A DNA stretch of 64,000 nt from Chloranthus sessilifolius. Its lineage: Eukaryota; Streptophyta; Magnoliopsida; Chloranthales; Chloranthaceae. A model generated the notes under the pieces. That model had not been told where the DNA came from and ran no database searches. It saw only the letters and a list, made by a program, of their open reading frames with translations. The stretch is from assembly GCA_021018995.1 (NCBI GenBank), contig CM037588.1:147827725-147891724 (forward strand), in the 5' to 3' direction. Position 1 is the stretch's first letter. Every line of letters begins with the position of its first letter. Positions 45,097 through 55,887 of this stretch are shown in pieces. Both the position numbers and the translations under genes were made by a program.

Positions 45097-47190
45097 CACC
45101 CCCAAACCTACACTTTGCTAGTCCTCGAGCAAAGAGAATGATAGAAATATAAAGCAAATCAAACTAACATCCTAACCTCTAAATGCCACTTTCAGAGGAA
45201 CACGATTGCACTTAGCATGTGCAACAAGCCTTTAAACCCTAGGTGATCCCTAGTGGAGGAGTTGTGTCTCCTGAGGGTTTGCAGTGAAGTTACCCACAAA
45301 CTTCCAAAAATTTCAAACCATCGGTAAAATTGAGTTTTCAAAATCTGATTTTTATAACATATATTTAACTTCAAAGCTCAAAATCAATAATCAATTCAAC
45401 ATGCAAATTCTCAATTTTAAATAACAATGTTACACTAATCATACCAATATCCATTCAAATTAGTCTAATGCTCCAAATCGTTAGATAACTCATCCATTCA
45501 TGCTTAAACGTGTAGTGTGTGCATACCAAAACCAAGATTCATCCATCTCAGAACTAGTCCAAACGGGAAATCATCGGATCTGTTGTCTTGACTCAATCCT
45601 CACTTTAGGTATACTCTCAAAATAAAATCACTCGATGATTGGTAAGTTTTCACACATGTGAGAGATCAATACAAAGCAAATAAAAAGGTCTCACATGATA
45701 AATGAAACACGATGCAATCAATGAACAAAAATAAATCTCATAAGAATGATACTTGGATATCCTAAGCATGTCATACCACGTGTCATAAGTATTATATCTT
45801 GACTCTCCACAAGACAGCTACCACTGCAAGATCGGATCATGAAGGTCTTTTGGAGGGTTGTAATGGGGCTCAGGAAAGGGTACGAAAGAAAGGGAATTGT
45901 GATTCAAAATTTCTGGGAAATTGGAAAAGGAACTAACTTCTGATTTTTTTTCTTTTATTTCTCTTCTTTTTTTTTTTCTTTCTAATTTCTCACCATTTTT
46001 TTCTTTTCAATATTTTCTTTTCTCATTCTTTCTTCTCTTTGAATTTCCTTTTCTTGAAGCACCTCATTTTCATTCCTTTTTTTTTTCTTTTTCTCTCCCC
46101 TTTTTCTTTTTATATTTGCCATACACTCTCAGTAAACACCATAACTCATTATCTCTCCACTTACTCTCTTTTCGCTCATTTTCATCCCTCGTTCCTAATT
46201 TCTCAGAAATAAGAAGGGTAAAGCTAAATTTTCAGAAATTGTGAAGGGTTAAAGTTAACGTGGCTTATCAAAGAATGTATAAGGGTAAATTTTTCTATAG
46301 GCTCAAAGGGGTACTAGAAGGATAAATTTATATGAGGTGGGGCATTTTAAGCACAAACGAGCCAAAGATGGCCTTCAATCATTTCCTTAAAAGATGGTAA
46401 CCTTGCCTATTTGTCTTGAGTAGATATACAGTACGTTCTAACACAATAATATGAATTTGATATCATGCAAAGTCACAAGCCAAAATAAAATGTATGAGAT
46501 TATGCAAAATAATCCGTATTCAAAGAAAACTCCGAGTTTATATATTCACTCATCAATGACGGGAAATTAGCTCTAAAACTTACTGGGTTTAGTCTCCACT
46601 AAGAACCTAAGATTCAACGTTCAAAATAGTTCATCGATTTCTAAGTCTTAGCTTGGTATAAGTGCAAAAATTCTAAGCAAGAATTTCAGAGTCATCCACA
46701 AATTATCACATTAAGCTTCATCATCCTAGATACAAGTATTCAAAATATGACATCAATATTCTCAAAATTAAATTCACATGCATCATCAACTAAAGTTTGA
46801 AAACTATTGCAAAGTAAATCATGTATGATGGTTCCAAAAAATTTTTTTTTTCTCTTTTTTTTTCCAAAGAAAATCAAAATAAGTGATGAAAGATAGATAA
46901 TCATACATACCCCAAACCTAAAAATGACAATGTCCTCATTGTTTGAAATAAGTAGGTACCCCCAAACCTGTTGAAAAGTACCTCAACACAAAGATCAGGT
47001 GCAGAGAATATGGGCATCAAATTAGAACATGACCAAAAATAGATTGAAGGTAATGTGGCTACACTAATTTGGAAATTAAAGAAACCTAAACTAAACTAAA
47101 ACTAATATTCTAGAACTAAACATACGAAAAGAGAAATAAATCCTAAATCCTAAACTAAACTGTCCAACTCCTAAATAAAACACACACCGG
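45097..47190 (-). other. Element E 3' region without recognisable gene
   Basis: About 2.1 kb between integrase and the 3' LTR. It holds a pyrimidine-rich tract on the plus strand (about 45930-46110) and two further GGTTTGGGG-type purine runs on the minus strand near 46910 and 46960. Athila elements often carry an envelope-like ORF here; I see none. Confidence 0.65.
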
Positions 47191-49750
47191 GTTGCCTCCT
47201 GTGAAGGCCGAAGTTTAAGTGTCGATACCGACCTCTTCATTGATCAAGAATCTGGATCACTAAGGTGCATCGCCTCAATCTTAAATCGGGTCATCGGCTC
47301 AAACACCGGTTTGAGTCTTTGCCCATTCACTTTGAAAACTCGATTGTCCTCAAGGCTTTGAATTTCAATTGCACCGTGCTCACTAATGGAAACAACTCAA
47401 ACGGGCCTTCCATCTAGATTTCAATTTCCTGTGATGAAGCTTAAGTCGAATTGAATAACCAAACTTTTGGCCAACATGAAACTCCTTCCAGAAATTAATT
47501 GATCGTGCAACTTTTTGTACCTTTCCTTGTACATCTTTGAATTTTCATACGCATCGAGGCGTAACTCTTCTAATTCACTCAATCAGAACCTTCGATTCGA
47601 CCGCTTGCATATCGAAATTAAATCGCTTTGATCGCCTGTAATGCCTTATGCTCCAATTCGGGAAGATGACATGCCTTCCGTAGACAATCAAGGGAGACAT
47701 TCCGATCGGTGTCTTGAATGCGAGACGATAGGCCCACAAAGCATCGAGATAGCCGGTTTGACCAATCTCTTCTATCCGTCGCACTGCCTTTTCTAGAATT
47801 CGCTGATTTCCGGTTAGACACTTCCACCGACCACTAGTTCTGGATGGTACGCGAGCGATTTTGTGAGTGACGCCGCATTTCTTCATTAAAGTGGCAAAAT
47901 GGCTATTGCAAAATGCGAACCGCCATCACCGATGATTGCTCTTGGGATCCCGAATCGGTTAAACACATGTTCTCTCGAAATTTGACCACAACCTTGTGAT
48001 CATTTGATCGGGTTGCCACGCTTCAATCCATTTGGAGACATAGTCAATGACCACCGAATATATGAATACCCAAAGGATGGTGGAAAAGGACCCATAAAGT
48101 CAATCCCCAAACATCGAAAATTTCAACAATCGAATTGGATTAAGGGCATCATATTTCGTCGTGAAATATTGTCATTGTTGACACTGCTGGCATTCCTTGC
48201 GATTGATCCACGAAGATTGAGGGCCGAGAATCCGCTTTGAAGGATTTTCTGTGCGGTCTTCTGTCCTCCGAGATGGCCTCCACAGGCCCCAGCATGGCAA
48301 AAATTTAGGACGCTTAGTTGCTCGTCTTCCGCACGATCTCCTAATGATCTCGATCCGGCGAATTTAAACAAATATGGTTCATCCCAGTAATAGTATTTTA
48401 TTTGGGAGAAAAAGAGATTCTTATCATTCTTACCCCACTCAGTGGGAATTCTGCCAGTGACCAGATAATTCACGATGTTAGCAAACCACGGAACTTTTGC
48501 ACCAGCTACATCAATTGCCATCAAATGTTCATCCGGAAATGTGTCACGGATGGTCTCAGGTATAGATGATTCTTCAGGCAGAATTCTAGACAGATGATCA
48601 GCCACAACGTTCTCAACCCCCTTTTTATCTTTAATCTCAAAGTTGAATTCCTGGAGAAGCAGGATCCAACGGATCAGCCTTGGTTTCGCATCCTTCTTTG
48701 CTAAAAGATATTTCAAAGCAGAGTGGTCTGAAAAGACCACTATTTTCGATCCAAGCAAATAGGAACGGAATTTGTCCAGAGCATACACCACAGCTAATAA
48801 TTCCTTCTCGGTGGTGGTGTAATTCAGTTGGGCATCAATTAATGTCTTGCTAGCATAATAAATTACGTGAGGTAATTTATTCACCCTTTGCCCTAAGACA
48901 GCTCCGATCGCATAATCAGATGCATCACACATGAGTTCGAATGGTAAAGAATAATCCGGTGGTTGGATTATTGGTGCATTTGATAAGAGTTCACGCAATT
49001 TTAGGAATGCCTTTATGCAATCCTCATCAAAATCAAAAGGAACATCTTTGCCAAGCAAAGTGCACAATGGTTTAGCCACCTTGCTAAAATCCTTAATGAA
49101 TCTTCTATAAAATCCAGCATGCCCCAAAATGATCGAATTTGTTTAACACTTTTAGGAGGTGGTAAATTTGCAATTAAGTCGACCTTCGCCTTATCAACTT
49201 CAATTCCTTTCGTTGAAACAATATGCCCCAACACAATTCCTTGTTGAACCATAAAATGGCTCTTTTCCCAGCTGAGAACAAGTTTGGAATCTACACAACG
49301 TTGTAAACACCGTGAAAGATGATTCAAACAAGAATTAAATGTTTTCCAAAACCGAGAAGTCGCCCATGAAGACTTCATGAATTTGTCGATCATGTCCAGA
49401 ATATGGCCAACATACATCGTTGAAACGTGGCGGAGCATTACATAAGCGAATGGCATCCTTCGATATGCAAACGTACCATATGGACACGTGAATGTTGTCT
49501 TCTCTTGATCACCGGAAAACGGGCACTTGATTGTATCCCTAATAATAACCATCAAGAAAGCAATAAAACTCTTGCCCCTAACTTCTCAAGAATTTGATCA
49601 ATGAACGGAAGGAAAATGATCTTTCCGGTGGTCGTGTTCAATTTTCGATAATCAATGCACACACGCCATCCAAGAGTTTCACGAGTGGCACCAATTCTCC
49701 TCCGTAGTTTCTTTCACGTAATTCCGGACTTTTTCGAACGATTTGTAATC
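47191..49750 (-). pseudogene. Element E RT, RNase H and integrase (Athila type)
   Basis: RT relic (YRRMPFA, WEKSHFMVQQGIVLGHIVSTKGIEVDKAKV) has lost the FMDD region through small deletions. RNase H is well kept in a 334-codon frame (49127-48123: [68 protein letters not shown]). Integrase follows with [18 protein letters not shown], a badly indel-damaged core, and LDALWAYRLAFKTPIGMSPLIVYG, ending near 47200 (DNRVFKVNGQRLKP region). The kind of damage (1-10 bp losses) is discussed in the findings. Confidence 0.9.
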
Positions 49751-50099
49751 GGACTAACCCATTCACTATCGAGATCGGATAGATGATTCCAGATCGAGGA
49801 GTTTAATGATTTCCTTTAAAACGACTTCTTGCATGTTCGGATTAAGTCGCCTGTGGTTCCCTCGATGGTTTACTCTCATCCTCCGTATGTATTTTATGCA
49901 TACATACCGATGGGTCAATCCCTTGAGATCAGCTAAGGTCCATCCGATGGCCTCCTTGTGCTCTTTTCAAAGACCTTCAACAAATCATTCTCTTGTTCTT
50001 CCGATAATGTGGATGAAATTATCCTTTGGAAGTGTTTCTCGAGGTCCCGTAAAAGCATATTTGAGGGACTCGTGCAATTGTTTCAATTCCACAGCTTGG

Positions 50100-50900
50100 T
50101 GGTCTCAATTGATGGAGTCGACATCCTTTACCTCAGTAGGTAGTGGTTCTACCTTAGTCACAACTTCACATAAGTTATCATTTTGACATGATGAATTTGA
50201 CTTTTTCTCTTCTGACTGCTTCCTTTCAAGCCCTTTGTCCTCATAGATGGCTAACAAAGCAGTTTCAAAATCCTCTTTGGTGAGCATTGATGGTAATGCT
50301 TCATCCACCACTTCGTCCATCCGATCGATGTAAAACATTCGACCTCATCCTCATTAGGGAAATGGTTCATCGCATGGAATATGTTAAGTTCGACTTTCAT
50401 GTTTCCAAAAGAAACGCCCATGACTCTGGCGATAATTAATGCAAGCGCTATGCATAGAAACGACGCCCAAGAATAATTGGGACTTGATTGATTGATTTCG
50501 CAGGTGGTTCCATGTCTAAGACAACGAAGTCCACCGGAAAGACAAACTTGTCTATTCCAACCAAAACATCCTCGATAACACCCTCGGTCTTCTTTTCCGA
50601 TCTATCCGCCAGCTTGGAGGTGACCGTGGGGTTTCAATTCACCCAATCCGAAGTTTCTCGTACATTGAGTATGGGATCGATTAACACTTGCTCCCAAATC
50701 CAATAACGCTTTTCCAATTGGTTGCCCACCAATGACACATGGAACAGCTTGGGACCTGTGGTCTTCGGTTCGTGGGGTTTCCAATGTAATATCGAATCGA
50801 CTTGATTTGTTAGAACACTTTCTTTGAAACGTGAGTACGGCCTTTTCTTCCGAAAGTGCACAAATCTTTGAAAACTTAGCGTCAGAACTTGTTTGATTGT
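50100..50900 (-). pseudogene. Element E protease and protease-RT linker
   Basis: Aspartic protease relic with GKALLDLGASVN (DLGA in place of D-S/T-G-A, usual for Athila) and FGLGELKP (50784-50602). The linker RMDEVVDEALPS...LEDKG-like (50338-50105) follows and precedes RT. Several frameshifts. Confidence 0.8.
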
Positions 50901-51599
50901 TTCAAGTAATGGAAGATTTATCTTTACTTGCTTGAATGTTTCAAAATTTCTTCCATTTTGTGGGTCCCTTTCCCATTCTAGATGGAGGAGTTAGGCATTG
51001 AGGGAATGGTGCCTTTGGGACATAAGGTGCATTCCATTTCGATTCTTTTTCACGCCTTGTTGGACGGTTGAAGGAAACTCTTCCTCTATTACTTTTTCTT
51101 TTCCTTTCTCTTCCTTGCTCTTGCACTTTTCTTATCTCCGCTCTTTGTCTCTTTCTTTCTCTTTCCTTTTCCTTTCTTTCCTTTTCCTTTCTCCTTTCTT
51201 TTCTCTCGATTCTTCTCTTCTTCATCGCCTTCTGTGCATTTTCACTTGATTATCAACCTCTCGTCCACTTCTCAAAGACCGTAATGCCTTTCAACTGCTG
51301 ACTATTCGATGGTCCCGCTTCGATGGTGCTTGGCCTCGAGGATTATTGATGGGTTGGTCGGGAGCCTACCTTCCTCTCGCCGACTCAGCTTGATTGGCCA
51401 ATTGATCGACTTGGTCCATTATCATCTCACGAAAGATTGTATGCTTCAGTGATAAGCTTTTCTTCCATCGTAATCTTTCAAGTACCGCATGAGATTGATT
51501 AAGATTACGATTGAAATTCTGATTTTTCGGTAGTCGAATTTGGATGATAATCTGAACATTCTGTTGAAATTGGAATTGTTGGAAATTAGAATTCTTTGG

Positions 51600-52926
51600 A
51601 AATTACATTGTGGGACGAAAATTTTGTTGAAAATTTGGTTGAAAAGGTTGTTGTCCACCCATTGTGTTGGCTCTATGTTGCTGGTTTACCTGGCCAGTTT
51701 GGTTCGATTCACCCCATCCTAAGTTGGGGTGATTTTTCCATTCCGGATTGTAGGTATTGGAGTACATGTTTCTACCCTGCCACTGATAAGATTGAGTCAC
51801 ATTTACCTGCTCTTGAGGATTAGGTTCATCAGGGAAGAATGACAAGGTAGTAGGGCACTCATTAGCCATATATGACTGGGTGGTCAAATTGAACACCTTG
51901 TGGGGGTGAGACTTTAGCTTGCTTGGTAGCACTAACAACATGTTCATCTGTTTGAATGACAAAGATGTCAAACTTTGTTGAGAGATCTGAGGCATTATTG
52001 TTGACATCGCATAATCCGCCTTTTGTCAACACATGAGATTTAGGTGCGAGTTCAAGTTGGTTATGATGTCTCACTTTGTATCGAAGTTTGATATAACTTT
52101 TCAAACAATGCCCACAATTAAATTGACTTCTTTCGTGGCACAAGATCCACCACAAGATGCATCAACCATGCGTCTCTCTTCGAGAATCACCCATTGTAAA
52201 ACTTTGGACTTGTTGCCACCTTGGAACTTGATGATTTGGGCAACTTCGATCAATTCCTTAAAGCGTTCCCAACATTCATGGAATGTTTACAGAGGTTGTT
52301 GGGAAAAGAATTGGATCTTCTGACGCAATTCAATGGCCTTAGTCATGGGAAAATATTTTTTAAGGAACTGACGATGCAGCTCTGCCCAACTCTGAATAGA
52401 TTGTGGTTCTAAGGAATAGAACCATGTTTTGCCTTATCTCTTAAAGAGAACGGAAAGAGTGAGACTTCGCTATCTCATCGGTGACATTGTGGACTCGAAC
52501 ATTTTGCATACCCGTGAATTCATTTAAGTGAGCGTGATTTTCATTTGCTAACCCATGGAAAATTGGTAGCATTTGAATCATTCTTGATTTGAATTCATAG
52601 TGGTTCCATGGAATGAGCATGCATAATACATTCTGATCCTCGTAAAACCGTGGATCGTTATAATACTCCGATGTTCTAGGGCCCTCATCAAAATTATTGT
52701 TCCTATTATTTCCATTATTGACATTCCCATTGTTGTTATTCTCATCTCTCTCTTGCCTTTTATGCCATGGTCTCGGTTTGTTGATATTGATTCCTCTGGA
52801 CTCTTGATTCTCTCTACAAGCTCTTTCGATCTCAAGATTAAGCAGTAGATGTGGGTGATGAGAACGAGTAAAGCTCATACACCAACACTCACAAGCAGGG
52901 TTGAAGAATCTACAACAAACCCACAA
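51600..52926 (-). pseudogene. Element E gag (Athila type)
   Basis: Blocks YEFKSRMIQMLPIFHGLANENHAHLNEF and VHNVTDEIAKSHSF (frame 52926-52441) match Athila capsid. After a broken middle, NVTQSYQWQGRNMYSNTYNPEWKNHPNLGW (51603 frame) matches its C-terminal region. There is no zinc knuckle. The N-terminal part has an Asn-rich run (NNNNGNVNNGNNRNNN). A further relic at 50941-51225 is a Lys/Arg/Glu-rich low-complexity frame. Confidence 0.85.
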
Positions 52927-53670
52927 AATTACGCTTCAAACGATTTAAACAAAGATGATAAAAGAGCCAATATCGAGGAAAGATTTCTTCTTTTTTTTTC
53001 TTTTTTTTTTTTTTTTTTTTAAAATTCAATTTAAATTAATTAATTTTTTTTTTATATTCAAATTAAAATTAATTAATTAATTAATTAAATTTTTTTTAAA
53101 TTCAAATTAAAATTAAAATTCGAATTTAAATTAATTAAATATATATATATATATATATTTTTTTTTTTTAAATTCAAAATAAAATTTAAATTCGAATTTA
53201 AATTAATTAAATTTTTTTTTTTTTTTTTAAATTCAATTAAATTTTTTTTAATTTTTAATTTTTAATTTTTTTTTTAAATTAAATTCGAAAATTAAAAATT
53301 AAAATTGAAAATCCTATAAAATCTTTCCTAAAAGAAAAATAAGGAGAAGAATGAAAGATTCCTAAAATCCTAAAACAAAAGTCCCACAAAAGTTAATGAC
53401 TAAATTTAGAAAATCCTAAAAATATCTAAAGAGGAAAATAAGGAAAAGAGTCCTACCAAATCTAAAATAAGAAGTCTCTAAAATCTCTACTTCCTAAATT
53501 TCCTAAGGAAGGTATCCTAAAAATCTAAACTTCCTAAAAGACTCACAAAATCTTATCAAAGAGAGAAAAATAAGGAAATAAATTTTTTTTTTTTTTTTTT
53601 AAACACTCAAAATGTAAAAATCCTATCCTGAATTAATCAAAATTTCACTGAATTTCAAGAACGCCAAAAC
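52927..53670 (-). other. Element E leader, AT-only low-complexity region and primer-site remnant
   Basis: Between gag and the 5' LTR. Positions about 52980-53300 are almost pure A/T (AATTAATT runs and long T tracts). Near the LTR, TTTTGGCGTT on the minus strand (53661-53670) may be the remains of an Athila-type tRNA-Asp primer site; the match is incomplete. Confidence 0.6.
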
Positions 53671-55016
53671 TTATCGATTTAGAATGTAACCCTTGCAAGT
53701 GCACAAGATCTATTGCGTTATGGCAAGAACAGTGTCGAACCCACGAAGCGTGAATTTTAATTAATTCTTTTAGAGATTTTAAAACGTCCCTAAGGAAGTA
53801 CCAAAGGCGATTCAATTTTACCAAAAACTTAACGACTTTTCCTAAATGCGAAAATAAATTAATCTAAACAATTAATTCTTGATAAATCTACGAACAATAT
53901 TAAAATGAGATCAAGGAATATGCTACCCGATTCGTACTTTTCTATCATTAAAACCCACGTTTCATTAAATCATCATTCACACCATCATTCATCTGAAAAT
54001 GACTTGAAATAAAATATGATCATCAATCCGCATACCCTATCTAAAAACAATGACTCAAACATTGCGGTATGAGTCATGTAAAAAGCATAGCGATCTCATG
54101 ATATTTAGATCACGACAATCGACATAATCGCTTCTGTACTTAGATCACCCATGTCCGTATCTAAGCGATTACATAACAAAGCATTTAAAATATTTTCAAT
54201 CACACAAACTTTGAGCAAAACGATTCCATGATAACAATAATAGTGGTATTAATCATAAACATAGGTACTTATCCTGGGATCGCATCTTCCCGATCTCTCG
54301 ATTTAGCTCATCTTTGGTGTTTGATCTCCTTTTTCTTTCAAAGTCATTCCTCTTTATTTCTTCCAAAAGATATTTGCAATTGTTTTTCCTAAATACAATC
54401 TATGAATTTCTCGAGAGAAAATAATGCAAATCCTAGGTACAATCTACTCTGAATAAACCCTAGAAGAAGGAGAGAAGACTTGAAAAGATGAAGAAAATAT
54501 TCCCCAAAGTGAAGAGCCCTAAAACTAAAAGAAAAGAATGAATAATATTCTAATTGCCAAAATCCTCCCAAGAAACTCGTGGCTTCCTTTTATAATAGCC
54601 TAACCCTAATACCTCTCTCGATTGACATCTAAGAGTAATTTTCGTGAATTCCCGCCTAGCTTTGCATCAGATACTGCCTCGGTATTTTGCTCATAATTTT
54701 CTGTACCGAACTCGGATTGAGGTGATTCTTGAAGCGTTGGAAAGCTGACGACGAGCTCTACAACTTTTATGTTTTAGCAATTTCCTGAATCTGACGTCTT
54801 GAAGGTCCAAATTGAGCTGAAAGTCGCACTAAGTTCTCAATGACCCAAAATAGCAGTGTTTTGACATTATTTTCGGGATTCTTGGGCTGTTTTAGAAACT
54901 TGGACTGTATTTACCTGAAACACTTCAAATCTAGCAAATCTCATCAGATAGCCTTCATCGGACGGCTAAATATAGGTATTTAGGGGTGAAATATCATCAT
55001 ATTTCACTACTCATCA
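53671..55016 (-). repeat. Element E 5' LTR
   Basis: 1346 bp, 64 bp shorter than its partner. Most differences are 1-15 bp losses in otherwise identical sequence. It contains the shared block at 54676-54778. Confidence 0.9.
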
Positions 55017-55777
55017 ATACTCGGCCTAAGACCCAGCTGAAATTTTCTGGCCTTCATCATATCGGTGGCCACATGTTGAGGTGCAAACCTTGAAAGTCGC
55101 GTGAACTCATCTCCATACTCACACACTGACATTGTCCCCTGCTTCAGCTCGATGAACTGAACTTCCATCTGATGCCTAACGATCTTGGGAAATCTATCGA
55201 TTGCTGAACGCTTCGATAAACTCAGCCCATGTCCAAGGAGTATTGGGAAACTCCTGCTCCCGGTGTCTAGCCACGGACTTCCACCATGGTCCAGCCTGTC
55301 CATCCAGTTTGAAGGTTGCCCATCTAACCTTCTCGACATCGGTGCACTGAAGCACCTTGAAGATCTTTTCCATCTCATCCAACCAACCTTCAGCTTCCAT
55401 CGGGTCGGTCTGTCCAGAAAAATTTGGAGGTCTCATCCTCCTGAATTCAGCAAATCCTGATGATTGTTGTTGTTGTCCAGCAGAAATCAGCTCTGCTTGC
55501 TGGGCGATTGCAGCAGTCTGCTGAGCCATAGATGAATGTTGGTGGCCAGACTTTCCAACACTTGTTCCATTCTTTCACCCTGACCTCTATCAACTCCGGC
55601 TCCTATAGGGACTGCATTAGAACCGGATGCGAAGGCAACTCCCCTTGATGTGCCGACACCTTCAGGAATGTCCTCTAAAGGCACCGTCCTACCTCGCCTC
55701 GCCTCTAAATCTTGGGGCCATATGATCATCATTGTGAACACCACAACATCACCAACATTGATTGTAAAGACAATCAC
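55017..55777 (-). pseudogene. Element C gag, N-terminal part
   Basis: Read from 55777: RRGRTVPLEDIPEGVGTS, QQSSGFAEFRRMRPPNFSGQ, EMEKIFKVLQCTDVEKVRWATFKLDGQ, WWKSVARHREQEFPNTPWTW, a one-base frameshift near 55197, then FPKIVRHQMEVQFIELKQGTMSV and ARKFQLGLRPSI, ending at the E insertion. Another frameshift lies near 55530. The start codon region is damaged. Confidence 0.88.
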
Positions 55778-55874
55778 AAAGCAGTACTAGTGATTCGGAC
55801 CTAACGACATGACTACGATCTGATCGCTCGGGTCACGGTTGGTTCTCATGGGTCCTTAGAGAATCTAAAACCAT

Positions 55875-55886
55875 GGCTCGATACCA
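55875..55886 (-). other. Element C primer binding site
   Basis: TGGTATCGAGCC on the minus strand, close to TGGTATCAGAGCC with one base lost. It lies beside a slightly damaged LTR end. Confidence 0.75.
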
Positions 55887-55887
55887 A

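Larger units (their letters stand above)
43687..55016 (-). mobile_element. Element E: Athila-type Ty3/gypsy retrotransposon
   Basis: 11.3 kb, TSD ATACT (43682-43686 and 55017-55021), inside element C gag; the gag frame GLRPSI|QESVAM resumes across it. On the minus strand: 5' LTR 55016-53671, leader, gag, protease, RT/RNase H/integrase, long 3' region, PPT, 3' LTR 45096-43687. LTRs start TGATGAGTAGTG. Coding parts carry many short deletions. Confidence 0.93.

Noticed and set aside
45921..46244. Phe/Ser-rich 107-codon frame in element E
   Set aside because: It is a translation of a pyrimidine-rich tract, with no family match and wrong strand for the element. Low complexity.
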